Shown here: positions 48,711 to 58,277 of the stretch, piece after piece | How positions within the stretch are numbered: the first letter of the stretch is position 1 | Layout: the number at the start of each line of letters is the position of its first letter | NCBI RefSeq assembly: GCF_003569805.1 | Contig: NZ_KZ984053.1 | Span: 53,233 to 117,232 of the forward strand | Direction of reading: 5' to 3' | DNA: 64,000 nt | From: Microbacterium halotolerans | Lineage (GTDB): Bacteria > Actinomycetota > Actinomycetes > Actinomycetales > Microbacteriaceae | Program-made: the position numbers and the translations under genes | The notes under the pieces: model-generated | Seen by the model: the letters and a program-made list of their open reading frames with translations, nothing else | Told to the model about the DNA's origin: nothing | The model's database searches: none

Positions 48711-49397
48711 CTAGGAGACGACGGCTCCGGCGCGGTAGCCGACGCCCCGCACCGTCGTCACGATCTTCGGGTCGTCAGGGTCGACTTCGACCTTGGCACG
48801 CAGACGCTGCACGTGCACGTTCACGAGACGGGTGTCTGCCTTGTAGTGGTAGCCCCACACCTGTTCGAGCAGCATCTCGCGGGAGAACACCTGGTTCGGC
48901 TTCGACGCCAGCGCGACGAGCAGCTCGAATTCGAGCGGCGTGAGCGCGATGACCGATTCGTCGCGCTTGACCTCGTGCGCGGCGACGTCGATCGTGAGGT
49001 CGCCGACCCTCATCGTCTCCGCGGACTCGTTGTCCGTCCCCGTGCGCAGCCGCGTGCGGATGCGCGCGACGAGCTCCTTGGGATTGAAGGGTTTGACGAT
49101 GTAGTCGTCTGCGCCGGCCTCGAGCCCGCTGACCACGTCCGTCGTGTCGGTTCTGGCCGTGAGCATGATCACAGGCACCCCTGACTCCTGCCGGATCTCC
49201 GTGCAGATCTGAATGCCGTCCTTTCCGGGCAGCATCACATCGAGAAGCACGAGATCGGGCTTCTCCCGCCGCCAGCTCTCGACCGCCAGTGCGCCGTCGG
49301 AGCAGAAGGACGGCTCGAAGCCCTCCGTGCGCAGCACGATACCGATCATCTCGGCGAGCGCGGTGTCATCGTCAACGACCAGGATCCGGGCTGTCAT
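48711..49397 (-). CDS. mtrA: Response regulator MtrA
   Basis: A 228-residue OmpR-family regulator. The receiver domain has the phospho-accepting Asp53 in LVLLDVMLPG and the conserved Lys in IVKPFNPKELVAR. The C-terminal winged helix includes LTPLEFELLVALASKPNQVFSREMLLEQVWGYHYKADTRLVNVHVQRLRAKVE, the nearly invariant MtrA recognition segment. TAATCT lies 6 nt before the ATG, a leaderless layout. It heads the mtrA-mtrB-lpqB-comF-hpf row. Confidence 0.97.
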   Translation of the reverse strand: MTARILVVDDDTALAEMIGIVLRTEGFEPSFCSDGALAVESWRREKPDLVLLDVMLPGKDGIQICTEIRQESGVPVIMLTARTDTTDVVSGLEAGADDYIVKPFNPKELVARIRTRLRTGTDNESAETMRVGDLTIDVAAHEVKRDESVIALTPLEFELLVALASKPNQVFSREMLLEQVWGYHYKADTRLVNVHVQRLRAKVEVDPDDPKIVTTVRGVGYRAGAVVS

Positions 49398-49403
49398 CTG
49401 CCC

Positions 49404-49409
49404 AGATTA
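49404..49409 (-). promoter_or_regulatory. Candidate -10 hexamer of mtrA
   Basis: TAATCT on the minus strand, 6 nt before the mtrA ATG. Confidence 0.6.
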
Positions 49410-49570
49410 TCCGAAGGCCGGTCACATCCGGATGAGGCGTGCCGACTTCGCCGATCGGCGGGCGAAAGCGGGCAGTTCTGCCCGATGCTGCGGCGGTACG
49501 AGCGCCGTCCATCTGTGAAACGATGGTGCCGGGTGACGCTCGTCGTGCGCGCGCCCGCGAGGAGGATGAC

Positions 49571-50941
49571 ATGACGAACGCGCCCTCATGGACGCCCGCA
49601 TCGCGCGGTGGCCTGATTCCGCTGCATCCGCTCGGGTTCGGCACCGTGCTGGGCAAGTCTTTCGGTGCTCTGCGGGGGAACCCGAAGGTGCTGCTCGGCT
49701 TCGCCATCGGCCTGCAGATGGCCGCGGGTGTGATCCTCGCCACCGCCGTCGGAGCGATCTCGTTCTGGGCGTACTCCCGCCTCGACACAGTGTCCATGAG
49801 CTCCGCCGACTACCGCGAGCTCGAAGCCGGCGCCGCCGTGATCACGGGCGGCAGCGCCGTCGTGCTCGGCCTGGCCGTCGGAGCACTGGCGATCATCGTG
49901 CAGGCGGTCGTCGTCGGCGAGGTGTCGTTCTCCGCCCTCGGCGAGAAGGCGACGTTCGGGCGCATATGGGCCAGGGTGAAGGGCCGCATCTGGACGCTCG
50001 TCGGCTACACCCTGCTGATGTCCCTCGCGCTCATCATCGTCGTCGCCATCGTCGCCGCCATGATCGCGTTCTTCTCTCTCACCGAGGCGGGACCGGTGCT
50101 CGGCGTCATCGCCCTGCTGCTCGGGATCCCGGGCGGCCTCGTCCTGTTCTTCTGGCTCTACACGAAGCTCTACGTCGTCACGCCGACGATCGTGCTCGAG
50201 CGCGCCGGCGTATTCCATGCGATCTCGCGATCCTGGACGCTCACCAAAGGGCGGTTCTGGCCGACCTTCGGCATCTACATCCTGCTGTCGCTGATTCTCG
50301 GCACCGCGGGTTCCGTGGTCTCCTACCCGCTGATGTTCCTCGGCATGATGCTCGGAACGATCATCGCTCCCACCGGCGGGGCTGCGGGTGACGGTGTGAT
50401 GTTCGTCTTCGCGTTCGGGCTCTCCATGATCGGTTCGTTCCTCGTGCAGTGCGTGACGGCGGTCGTCGTGAGCACGTCGTCTGCGCTGGTGTACCTCGAT
50501 CTCCGGATGCGACGCGAGGGCATCGACATGAAGATGCAGCGCTACGTCGAGTCGCGCGACGCCGGCAGCACGGCGCTCGACGACCCCTACGTCTACGACC
50601 CGAACGACGTCGCCCCTCCGCGCGCGACGTTCGGCTACGGATATCCCGCTCCGGGATTCCCGGTGCAGGGCGCCCCCGGCTACGCACAGCAGGGCGCATA
50701 CGGCTACCAGCCGCAGGGCCCGTACGCCGCGCCGGGGCAGCAGGCCGGCTACGGGCAGCAGGCCCCGTACCGGGCACCGGGCGTGCAGCCCGATCCATAC
50801 GCGGCGCCCGGTACATCGGCAGCGCCGTACGGCCGGCCTCCGCAGCAGCCGTACCCGCCCCAGGCGCCGCCCGTCCCGCCCTACGCCCCGCCGCGCGAGC
50901 ACGATGACCGAGGCACACAGGGGGGCGCACCCGCGCCGTGA
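49571..50941 (+). CDS. Glycerophosphoryl diester phosphodiesterase membrane-domain protein
   Basis: A 456-residue membrane protein with about six helices in residues 25-320 and a long C-terminal tail rich in Pro, Gln, Tyr and Gly with repeated PYAAPG- and YGQQ-like units. The membrane part matches the GPDPase membrane domain but no catalytic GDPD domain is present, so it is not expected to hydrolyse lipids. GAGGAGGA before the ATG decides the start. It is the first of five overlapping genes ending in DUF58, divergent from mtrA. Confidence 0.82.
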   Translation: MTNAPSWTPASRGGLIPLHPLGFGTVLGKSFGALRGNPKVLLGFAIGLQMAAGVILATAVGAISFWAYSRLDTVSMSSADYRELEAGAAVITGGSAVVLGLAVGALAIIVQAVVVGEVSFSALGEKATFGRIWARVKGRIWTLVGYTLLMSLALIIVVAIVAAMIAFFSLTEAGPVLGVIALLLGIPGGLVLFFWLYTKLYVVTPTIVLERAGVFHAISRSWTLTKGRFWPTFGIYILLSLILGTAGSVVSYPLMFLGMMLGTIIAPTGGAAGDGVMFVFAFGLSMIGSFLVQCVTAVVVSTSSALVYLDLRMRREGIDMKMQRYVESRDAGSTALDDPYVYDPNDVAPPRATFGYGYPAPGFPVQGAPGYAQQGAYGYQPQGPYAAPGQQAGYGQQAPYRAPGVQPDPYAAPGTSAAPYGRPPQQPYPPQAPPVPPYAPPREHDDRGTQGGAPAP

Positions 50942-51609
50942 GTCCATTCGCCCACGTTCTGACCGCGCTCCCCGATCTGCCCGAGCCCGACGACGCCCGC
51001 AGGCTCGCCGAAGAGGAGCTGTCCCGGCAGGTGTACGAGGCGGCGCAGCCGAACCTCATCGACAGGATCGCCCTCGCCATCGCCGATTTCCTCTCCTCGC
51101 TCACGCTGCGCGGAGTGGGCGTCTCGTGGAGCCCGCTCGTCGTCATCGTCGTGATCGTGCTGCTCGCGGCGCTGATCGCTGCCGGCCTCATCCTCTGGGG
51201 CAGGCCGAAGCTCGCACATCGGCAGTCGCAGCCGTCTGCGCTGCTCTTCGGCGAGGACGACCGCCGCTCGGCCGCCGACCTGCGCGCGGACGCTGACTCC
51301 CACGCGGCCTCCGGTCGGTGGGAGCAGGCGATCACCGACCGCTTCCGCGCGCTCGCGCGCGCCCTCGACGAGCGAGACATCCTCGACCCGGTGCCCGGCA
51401 TCACGGCGATCGGTCTGGCCGACGTGGCCGCCGAGTTCTTCCCAGAGCACGGTGATGCGCTGCGGCGCGCGGCGGCCCGCTTCGACGACGTGAGGTATCT
51501 CCGCCGGCCCGGCACCGCCGAGACATACGCAGAGGTCACCCGCGTGGACGACGACGTCGCGCACACGACGCCGGTCAAGCTCGCCTTCGCGTTCGGAGCC
51601 GCGTCGTGA
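50938..51609 (+). CDS. DUF4129 membrane protein
   Basis: A 223-residue protein with one membrane helix (about 64-88) and a C-terminal cytoplasmic DUF4129 region (RSAADLRADADSHAASGRWEQAITDRFRALARALDERDIL). The GTG start overlaps the previous stop (GTGA). In many bacteria DUF4129 accompanies MoxR and DUF58 proteins in membrane-linked complexes; the specific role is unknown. Confidence 0.83.
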   Translation: MSPFAHVLTALPDLPEPDDARRLAEEELSRQVYEAAQPNLIDRIALAIADFLSSLTLRGVGVSWSPLVVIVVIVLLAALIAAGLILWGRPKLAHRQSQPSALLFGEDDRRSAADLRADADSHAASGRWEQAITDRFRALARALDERDILDPVPGITAIGLADVAAEFFPEHGDALRRAAARFDDVRYLRRPGTAETYAEVTRVDDDVAHTTPVKLAFAFGAAS

Positions 51610-52808
51610 GCGAGATCGCTGTCGCATCGGACGAGGCCGGCGTCGGCCAGGCCGCTGACGCGGCCTCCCGCGGCAGACGGCGGCGCGCGTGGGGATGGGT
51701 CGCCCTCGTCGTCGCACTCGTGGTCGTGGGGATCGGGATGGCCCTGATTCCCATCCAGCAGTGGCAGGAGAAGGACGCGCTCGATCCGGAGCATCCTGGC
51801 CCTACGGGCGGCATGGCGCTGGCCGAGCTGCTGCGCGGGCAGGGAATCGACGTCGAGATCGTCCGCAGCCGCGACGACGCCATGGCCGCAGCGGCCGACG
51901 GCACGCTCGTGATCAACGACACAGGCGTGCTCAGCGACGCCGACCTCACCGAACTGATCGGCTCTGCGCAGAGCGCCGTGCTGATCGACCCGAGTTCGCG
52001 CGATACGCGCATCACATTCGGCGACGGCGAGACCTCGCTCTACGCCGGCACCGCGGATGTCGTCGCCGAGCCCGCCTGCGATCTGCCGGAACCGCAACGG
52101 GCGGGAGGCGTGCAGCCGGGGATGATCTGGCAGCAGGGATCCGCAGACACGGGGTGCTACCCGGTCGGATCGGCCTTCGGCCTCCTATCGGGAGACGCGG
52201 CGGGTGCGGAGGTCGTGCTCGTCGACGGGACCCGACTCTTCGACAACGAGCACCTCGCCCAGAACGGCAACGCATCGCTCGGCATCGGCCTGCTCGGCAC
52301 AGCCGGCGAGCTCGTCTGGTACGTGCCGAGCCCCGGCGACGTCGACGAGACGCTTGCTCCCCCGACGCTCGGCGAGCTGACCCCGCCGTGGCTGTCGCCT
52401 GCGATCATGCTGGCCGCCGTCGCCGCCGTGGCCTGCGGCATCTGGCGCGGGCGCCGATTCGGACCACTGGTGGCGGAGACGCTTCCCGTCACGGTGCGCG
52501 GCAGCGAAACGCTCGAAGGCCGGGCCAGGCTCTACCAGCGCACAGGCGATGCGGCGCATGCCGCGGACCTCGTGCGTCGTGGCGCGGTCGCTCGTATGGC
52601 GGTGCGGCTCGGCCTGAACCTCGGGGTCGCGCCGGAAGAGGTCGCTGATGCCGCTGCGGCGCGCATCGGCGCGAACCGCGCCGATGCGCGAGCGATCCTC
52701 GCACACCGACCGACGACCGACGCGGACCTCGCCGATTTCGGGAACCGCATCAGAGACCTCGAGGCGGCCGTCGACGCCGCCGTCCGAACCGAAAGGAAGA
52801 CGCTATGA
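51606..52808 (+). CDS. DUF4350 protein
   Basis: A 400-residue protein: a membrane helix at about 29-50, an outer domain of the DUF4350/GATase-like type (DPEHPGPTGGMALAELLRGQGIDVEIV, LVINDTGVLSDADLTELI), a second helix near 275-292 and a cytoplasmic helical end. The GTG start overlaps the DUF4129 stop, and the stop overlaps moxR. DUF4350 is a regular member of MoxR/DUF58 clusters. Confidence 0.83.
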   Translation: MSEIAVASDEAGVGQAADAASRGRRRRAWGWVALVVALVVVGIGMALIPIQQWQEKDALDPEHPGPTGGMALAELLRGQGIDVEIVRSRDDAMAAAADGTLVINDTGVLSDADLTELIGSAQSAVLIDPSSRDTRITFGDGETSLYAGTADVVAEPACDLPEPQRAGGVQPGMIWQQGSADTGCYPVGSAFGLLSGDAAGAEVVLVDGTRLFDNEHLAQNGNASLGIGLLGTAGELVWYVPSPGDVDETLAPPTLGELTPPWLSPAIMLAAVAAVACGIWRGRRFGPLVAETLPVTVRGSETLEGRARLYQRTGDAAHAADLVRRGAVARMAVRLGLNLGVAPEEVADAAAARIGANRADARAILAHRPTTDADLADFGNRIRDLEAAVDAAVRTERKTL

Positions 52809-53926
52809 GCGACATCCCGCCCCGCCCCGCCCCGCCAGGCGAACAGGCAGCTCCGCAGCACGGTCAGCCGCAGGCACCGCAGCAGCCGGGTGCACCCCGG
52901 TACTCGCCGACGCCCGAGCAGCCTGTGCCGGCGTCGCAGCCCCCGGTCGCGAACGTGCCCGCCCCGGCATCAGGGCCAGCGCAGAACGAGTCGCAGCAGG
53001 CCATCGCCAGGGTGCGCGACGAGGTCGCCAAGGCCGTCGTCGGCCAGGACGGTGCCGTCACCGGTCTGCTGATCACGCTGCTCGCCCGCGGGCACGCGCT
53101 GCTGGAGGGTGTGCCGGGCGTCGCGAAGACGCTGATGGTGCGTGCGTTCAGCCGTGCTCTCGGCCTCGACACCAAGCGGGTGCAGTTCACGCCGGACCTG
53201 ATGCCAGGTGATGTGTCGGGCTCGCTGATCTACGACGCGCGCTCCGGCGAGTTCGAGTTCCGCGAGGGACCGGTGTTCACCAACGTGCTGCTCGCCGACG
53301 AGATCAACCGGACGCCCCCGAAGACGCAGTCGGCGCTGCTCGAGGCGATGGAGGAGCGCCAGGTGTCGGCGGACGGTGTCACGCGCGCACTCCCCGACCC
53401 GTTCATCGTCTGCGCGACGCAGAACCCGATCGAGCACGAGGGCACCTACACCCTCCCCGAGGCCCAGCTCGATCGCTTCCTGCTCAAGCTGGTCATCGAT
53501 CTTCCTGAGCGCGATGCCGAGGTCACGGTGCTGCGCCGCCACGCCGACGGGTTCCGCCCGCGCGAGCTCGACGGGGTCGAAGCCGTGGTCACCGCTGACG
53601 AGATCCTCCATGCACAGCGCGCCGCTGCGGCCGTCACCGTCACGGACGACGTGCTCGCGTACGTCGTGGATCTCGCGCGGGCGACGAGGCAGAGCCCTTC
53701 CGTTCAGGTCGGCGCGAGCCCTCGCGCCTCGACCGGTCTGCTCGCGGCGGCGAAGGCGTGGGCGTGGCTGAGCGGCTACCCCGCCGTGACGCCCGATCAC
53801 GTGCAGGCGATGATCGTACCGGTGTGGCGCCACCGCATCCAGCTGCGTCCCGATGCGGAGATCGAGGGGGTCTCGGTCGACGCCGTGCTCAACTCGGTGC
53901 TGCAGCAGACCCGCGTCCCGATCTGA
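52805..53926 (+). CDS. moxR: MoxR-family AAA+ ATPase
   Basis: A 373-residue ATPase, probably a chaperone that matures a partner, typically a VWA or DUF58 protein. The first 60 residues are Pro/Gln-rich and disordered. Walker A GVPGVAKT (102-109), Walker B NVLLADEINR, sensor VCATQNPIEHEGTYTLPEAQLDRFLL and the C-terminal lid follow. Coupled by overlap to DUF4350; DUF58 starts 10 nt later. Confidence 0.95.
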   Translation: MSDIPPRPAPPGEQAAPQHGQPQAPQQPGAPRYSPTPEQPVPASQPPVANVPAPASGPAQNESQQAIARVRDEVAKAVVGQDGAVTGLLITLLARGHALLEGVPGVAKTLMVRAFSRALGLDTKRVQFTPDLMPGDVSGSLIYDARSGEFEFREGPVFTNVLLADEINRTPPKTQSALLEAMEERQVSADGVTRALPDPFIVCATQNPIEHEGTYTLPEAQLDRFLLKLVIDLPERDAEVTVLRRHADGFRPRELDGVEAVVTADEILHAQRAAAAVTVTDDVLAYVVDLARATRQSPSVQVGASPRASTGLLAAAKAWAWLSGYPAVTPDHVQAMIVPVWRHRIQLRPDAEIEGVSVDAVLNSVLQQTRVPI

Positions 53927-53936
53927 GGCCGCGCTC

Positions 53937-55247
53937 GTGTTCCTCACCGGACGCTCGTCGATCGTCGTCGCGGTCGGCATCATCCCCGTCGTGCTGCTGA
54001 ACGCGGTCGGCGCCGACCCGTGGTTCGTGGCGTGGCTGTGGATCGGGCTGTGCATCGTGCTCGCCTGGATCGACGTGCTGGCGGCGGTCGATCCCCGCGG
54101 CCTGATCGTCTCCCGCGACGTGCCGCGGCGCGCCAAGCTCTCCGACCCGGTCCGCACGCGCATCCGATTCGGAAACCCCACGAACAGGCGCGTCAGGGGG
54201 CGCGTGCGCGACGCGTGGCAGCCGACGGCGGGTGCGCCCGGCGACCGCATCGCGATCGATGTTCCCGCCGGCGAGTCCCGCACCGTTCCCGTTCCGCTGC
54301 TGCCCCGCCGTCGTGGCGAGCTGCGCAGCGAGTTCGTCGTGGTGCGCGTCGCCGGTCCGCTCGGCATCGCCGGGAAGCAGCGGTCTATCGCGGCGCCAGG
54401 CGCCATCCGCGTGCTTCCTCCGTTCCATGCGCGCAGGCACCTCGCCAGCCGCGTCGCCAGGCTGAAGGAGCTCGACGGGAACACGAGCATCCAGGTCAGG
54501 GGCCAGGGCACGGAGTTCGACTCGCTGCGCGAGTACGTGCGCGGCGATGACGTCCGTTCGATCGATTGGCGGGCGACGGCGCGGGCGGGCACCACGATGC
54601 TGCGCACCTGGCGTCCCGAGCGCGACAGGCATGTCGTGATCGTGATCGACTCGGGCAGGACGGCCGCGACACGTGTGGGCGACGGCACCCGCCTGGATGC
54701 GGCGTTCGAGTCCGCGCTGCTCCTGGCCGCGCTCGCGAACCGCGCGGGCGACCACGTGCACCTCGTCGCGTTCGACCGTGCTGTGCGCGCGCGCGTGACG
54801 GGCATCGACGGCCCCGGCCTGCTTCCCGCGCTCGTCGATGCGCTCGCGCCCGTGGAGGCTCAGCTGATCGACACCGACTGGGACGCCGCCTTCGCTCAGG
54901 CCAGGTCTCTGTACGCGAATCCGTCTCTGCTCGTCGTGCTCACGGCGCAGGAGGCCCCGGATGCCGCGCGCGGCTTCCTCGGCACGCTCGGGACCATGGT
55001 GAGGGCGGGAACCGCCGTGCTGGTCGGCACGGCGACCGACACTGGGCTCGACGACCTGGCACTCGGCAGGGGCACCAGCGACGAGATCTATCGCGCAGCC
55101 GCCGCGGAAGCCGCGCTGGCCTCGGCGACTCAGGTCGCGAACGGCGTGCGGCGATCGGGCGCCGACGCCATCGCCGACACCCCGGATGACCTCCCTCCGC
55201 GCATCGCCGACCGCTACCTCTCGCTGAAGAAGGCCGGCCGACTCTAG
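53937..55247 (+). CDS. DUF58 domain protein
   Basis: A 436-residue protein with two N-terminal membrane helices (about residues 7-45), a beta-rich middle, the DUF58 motif GTEFDSLREYVRGDDVRSIDWRATAR, and a VWA-like end with HVVIVIDSGR (a partial MIDAS: D-x-S, with G where the second Ser is usual). It is the expected partner of the MoxR ATPase. The GTG start at 53937 is preferred as the first in-frame start after moxR. The stop directly abuts a 63-bp inverted repeat. Confidence 0.9.
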   Translation: MFLTGRSSIVVAVGIIPVVLLNAVGADPWFVAWLWIGLCIVLAWIDVLAAVDPRGLIVSRDVPRRAKLSDPVRTRIRFGNPTNRRVRGRVRDAWQPTAGAPGDRIAIDVPAGESRTVPVPLLPRRRGELRSEFVVVRVAGPLGIAGKQRSIAAPGAIRVLPPFHARRHLASRVARLKELDGNTSIQVRGQGTEFDSLREYVRGDDVRSIDWRATARAGTTMLRTWRPERDRHVVIVIDSGRTAATRVGDGTRLDAAFESALLLAALANRAGDHVHLVAFDRAVRARVTGIDGPGLLPALVDALAPVEAQLIDTDWDAAFAQARSLYANPSLLVVLTAQEAPDAARGFLGTLGTMVRAGTAVLVGTATDTGLDDLALGRGTSDEIYRAAAAEAALASATQVANGVRRSGADAIADTPDDLPPRIADRYLSLKKAGRL

Positions 55248-55310
55248 GGCGTGTCGCACGATCAGTCGCCTGCTGCGCAGGTCGCTACGGCTCAGATCAT
55301 GAGACACGCC
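55248..55310. repeat. 63-bp inverted repeat after the DUF58 gene
   Basis: The ends are 18-nt imperfect inverted repeats of the form GGCGTGTCNCANGATCNG (15 of 18 match; the outer 8 are perfect). A small stem CCTGC/GCAGG (55269-55273/55277-55281) lies inside. It may be the terminator of the preceding five genes, or the remnant of a small mobile element. It marks the left edge of the fur-katA-aquaporin cassette. Confidence 0.65.
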
Positions 55311-55327
55311 ACGCACCTTTTACGTGC

Positions 55328-55364
55328 CGTTCGTTTTTACGAACGACTCAGAACAAGCTAGGAT
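55328..55364 (+). promoter_or_regulatory. fur-katA promoter with a palindromic operator
   Basis: CGTTCGT-TTTT-ACGAACG (55328-55345) is a perfect 7-bp inverted repeat and a good Fur-type box. TTTACG (55336-55341), a 17-nt spacer and TAGGAT (55359-55364) give a -35/-10 pair, so the operator covers the -35. TAGGAT lies 9 nt before the fur ATG, so the leader is very short or absent. Confidence 0.65.
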
Positions 55365-55373
55365 GTCATCACG

Positions 55374-55817
55374 ATGACGACCACGGCACCCTCCTCGGAA
55401 CAGACGGACGCGCTCCGACGCGCCGGTCTTCGCGTGACCGCCCAGCGCGTCGCCGTTCTGGAGAGCATGGCCGCCCACCCGCACGCCGCAGTCGATGTGC
55501 TGCACGCCGACGTGCTCGGCCGCATTCCAGGCATCGCCCTGCAGACCGTGCACGGTGTGGTCAACGACCTCACCGCAGCGGGCATCGCGCAGCGGGTGAG
55601 CCTGCCGGGCGCGGCGAGCGCGCTGTACGAGATCGCGGCGCGGGACAACCACCACCACATGCAGTGCGTGGTGTGCGGCCGCGTCGAAGACGTGCCGTGC
55701 GTCGTCGGCGATGCCCCGTGTCTTCATCCGTCGCACGATCACGGCATGCGCGTCCTCGAGGCGAGCGTGACGTTCCGTGCCATCTGTCCAGAATGTGAAA
55801 GGAACGGCAATGGCTGA
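55374..55817 (+). CDS. furA: Fur-family peroxide-sensing repressor (FurA/CatR-like)
   Basis: A 147-residue metal-dependent repressor: an N-terminal winged helix ([22 protein letters not shown] ... [17 protein letters not shown]), the metal and redox segment [12 protein letters not shown] (Cys98, Cys101) and a second CPEC (Cys138, Cys141) for structural zinc. Located 5' of catalase with an 8-nt overlap, as furA-katG in mycobacteria and catR-catA in Streptomyces. It probably represses itself and katA until peroxide inactivates it. Confidence 0.92.
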   Translation: MTTTAPSSEQTDALRRAGLRVTAQRVAVLESMAAHPHAAVDVLHADVLGRIPGIALQTVHGVVNDLTAAGIAQRVSLPGAASALYEIAARDNHHHMQCVVCGRVEDVPCVVGDAPCLHPSHDHGMRVLEASVTFRAICPECERNGNG

Positions 55818-57258
55818 CATCTCCTACACCACGACGCAGACCGGTACCCCGGTGACGAGCGACGAGTACTCGCTCACCACCGGCGCCGACGGCGTCACCG
55901 CCCTGCACGACCGCTATCTGGTCGAGAAGCTGGCGTCGTTCAACCGCGAGCGGGTGCCTGAGCGCAACCCGCACGCCAAGGGCGGCGGCGCCTTCGGCAC
56001 CTTCACCGTCACGGAGGACGTCTCGCAGTACACCCGCGCCAAGGTCTTCCAGCCTGGTGCCGAGGCCGAGGTCGTGCTGCGCTTCTCGTCGGTCGCCGGC
56101 GAGCAGGGCTCCCCCGACACATGGCGCGACGTACGCGGCTACGCGCTGCGCTTCTACACCGAAGAGGGCAACCTCGACATCGTCGGCAACAACACCCCGA
56201 TCTTCTTCATCCGCGACGCGATGAAGTTCCCCGACTTCATCCACTCGCAGAAGCGTCTCGGATCCTCCGCTCTGCGCAATGCCGACATGCAGTGGGACTT
56301 CTGGACCCTCTCGCCCGAGTCGGCGCATCAGGTCACCTATCTGATGGGCGACCGCGGCCTGTCCAAGTCGTGGCGCCATGTCAACGGCTACGGTTCGCAC
56401 ACCTACCAGTGGGTCAACGCCGCGGGCGAGCGCTTCTGGGTGCAGTACCACTTCGTCTCGAAGCAGGGCGTCGAGCGGATGGACGCGGCAGACGCCGAGC
56501 GCATCGCAGGTGAGGATGCCGACTACTACCGGCGCGACCTCTACGAGGCCATCGATCGCGGAGAGTTCCCCGGATGGGACGTCTACGTGCAGGTGATGCC
56601 GTACGACGACGCGAAGAGCTACCGCTTCAACCCGTTCGACATGACGAAGGTGTGGCCCTTCGAGGACTATCCGCGCATCAAGGTCGGCGAGTTCGTGCTC
56701 AACCGCAACCCGCAGAACTTCTTCGCCGAGATCGAGCAGGCAGCGTTCTCGCCCGGCAACCAGGTGCCCGGCACCGGTATCTCGCCGGACAAGATGCTGA
56801 TGGCCCGGGTGTTCTCCTACCCCGACGCGCACCGCCACCGCATCGGCGCGAACTTCAACCAGCTGCCGGTGAACCAGGCACACGCTGCACCCGCGTTCAA
56901 CTACATGCACGAGGGTCCGATGCAGTACCACTTCAACCCCGCAGGCACCCCGGTGTATGCGCCGAACTCATTCGGCTACCCGCACGCCGAGCCGGAGCGC
57001 GCCGTGGAGGCAAGCTGGGAGTCCGACGGCGAACTCGTGCGCTCGGCGTACACGCTGCACAGCGAGGACGACGACTTCGGCCAAGCGCGCACGCTCTACA
57101 ACGACGTGTTCGACGCCGAGACGAAGGACCGCTTCCACGAGACGCTCGCCGGGCAGTACTCCGGCCTGACGATCGACGCGATCAAGGAGCGCTTCTTCTG
57201 GTACTGGGGCCAGGTCGACGAGAAGATCGTCACCGGAATCAGGGCGAAACTGGGCTGA
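55810..57258 (+). CDS. katA: Catalase (clade 3, heme)
   Basis: A 482-residue monofunctional catalase. [15 protein letters not shown] contains the distal histidine, [25 protein letters not shown] the distal asparagine, and [23 protein letters not shown] the proximal heme tyrosine region. The length is that of small-subunit catalases. AAAGGAAC lies before the ATG, inside the end of furA. Two terminator hairpins follow. Confidence 0.96.
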   Translation: MADISYTTTQTGTPVTSDEYSLTTGADGVTALHDRYLVEKLASFNRERVPERNPHAKGGGAFGTFTVTEDVSQYTRAKVFQPGAEAEVVLRFSSVAGEQGSPDTWRDVRGYALRFYTEEGNLDIVGNNTPIFFIRDAMKFPDFIHSQKRLGSSALRNADMQWDFWTLSPESAHQVTYLMGDRGLSKSWRHVNGYGSHTYQWVNAAGERFWVQYHFVSKQGVERMDAADAERIAGEDADYYRRDLYEAIDRGEFPGWDVYVQVMPYDDAKSYRFNPFDMTKVWPFEDYPRIKVGEFVLNRNPQNFFAEIEQAAFSPGNQVPGTGISPDKMLMARVFSYPDAHRHRIGANFNQLPVNQAHAAPAFNYMHEGPMQYHFNPAGTPVYAPNSFGYPHAEPERAVEASWESDGELVRSAYTLHSEDDDFGQARTLYNDVFDAETKDRFHETLAGQYSGLTIDAIKERFFWYWGQVDEKIVTGIRAKLG

Positions 57259-57267
57259 TCTGCGTCT

Positions 57268-57304
57268 GAATCGTCCGATCCGGGAGCACGGAATCCGACG
57301 ATTC
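57268..57304 (+). terminator. First hairpin after katA
   Basis: GAATCGTC (57268-57275) pairs with GACGATTC (57297-57304), with further partial pairing inside. Ten nt after the katA stop. Confidence 0.6.
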
Positions 57305-57319
57305 GACATCACGTTCCCG

Positions 57320-57359
57320 AAGCGGGGTGGGCGGGTTGTACCGCCTGCCCCGCTTTTTT
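57320..57359 (+). terminator. Rho-independent katA terminator
   Basis: A 15-bp stem (57320-57334 with 57341-57355, two G-U wobbles) and a 6-nt loop, running into six T (57354-57359). This is the only classical T-tailed terminator noticed in the window. Confidence 0.9.
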
Positions 57360-57444
57360 CTGCCACTATGCGGGTGATGCGTGCGTGTCACGATCAGCCG
57401 CGGTCCCGAAGCGAGATCGCGGACTCCATCTCAGAGGGGGCACC

Positions 57445-58197
57445 ATGTCCGAGTCAGAAACCACCGTCAACCCGACGACGACCGCCAAGCTCACGGCAGA
57501 GGCGTTCGGCACCTTCCTGCTCGTGCTCGGCGGTGTGGGAACTGCCGTGTTCGCGTCGAACACCTTCGTCGACGGCGCACCGATCGGCTCGATCTACACG
57601 GCCGTCGCGCTCGCGTTCGGTCTGTCCGTCGTCATCGGTGTCTACGCGTTCGGGCCGATCTCCGGCGGACACTTCAACCCGGCCGTCACGCTCGGGCTCG
57701 CTGCCGCGGGCCGCACACCGTGGAAGGACGTCGGCGGCTACATCGCCGCACAGGTCGTCGGAGGCGCCATCGCATCGACGGTCGTCTTCCTGATCGCCCT
57801 GTTCGGCCCGGAGGGATGGCTGCAGACGGCGCAGGACGGCGGCTTCGCCAGCAACGGCTGGGACGAGCTCTCCCCGGGCGGGTTCGGCATGCCGGCTGCG
57901 ATCATCGTCGAGATCGTGCTGACGGGACTGTTCGTCGTTGTGATCCTCGGCGTCACGCACGCCAAGCGCGGAACAGCGTTCGCCGGCCTGGCGATCGGTC
58001 TCACGCTGACGCTCATCCACCTCATCTCGGTCCCTGTCGACAACACCTCCGTGAACCCGGCGCGATCGATCGCCGCCGCGATCTACGGCGGGCCGGAGGC
58101 CCTGGTGCAGCTGTGGGTGTTCCTCGTGTTCCCCATCGTCGGCGCCCTGATCGCCGGGTTCTCCTACCGGGCGCTGTTCGACACAGAGAAGATGTAG
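57445..58197 (+). CDS. aqpZ: Aquaporin Z-type MIP channel
   Basis: A 250-residue, six-helix channel. The two pore motifs are NPA at 78-80 (GGHFNPAVT) and NPAR at 204-207 (SVNPARS). His192 before the second NPA and Arg207 fit a water-selective filter. It probably moves water and perhaps hydrogen peroxide, which would fit its place after katA. GAGGGGG before the ATG decides the start. The katA terminator separates it, so it has its own promoter within 57360-57440. Confidence 0.93.
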   Translation: MSESETTVNPTTTAKLTAEAFGTFLLVLGGVGTAVFASNTFVDGAPIGSIYTAVALAFGLSVVIGVYAFGPISGGHFNPAVTLGLAAAGRTPWKDVGGYIAAQVVGGAIASTVVFLIALFGPEGWLQTAQDGGFASNGWDELSPGGFGMPAAIIVEIVLTGLFVVVILGVTHAKRGTAFAGLAIGLTLTLIHLISVPVDNTSVNPARSIAAAIYGGPEALVQLWVFLVFPIVGALIAGFSYRALFDTEKM

Positions 58198-58277
58198 TCG
58201 CGATTGCTCGAAGCGGCCCCGCAGACCTCCGTGTGCCGGGCCGTCGGAAGCGTCCTCCTCGGCGACCGCTCTCCGAC

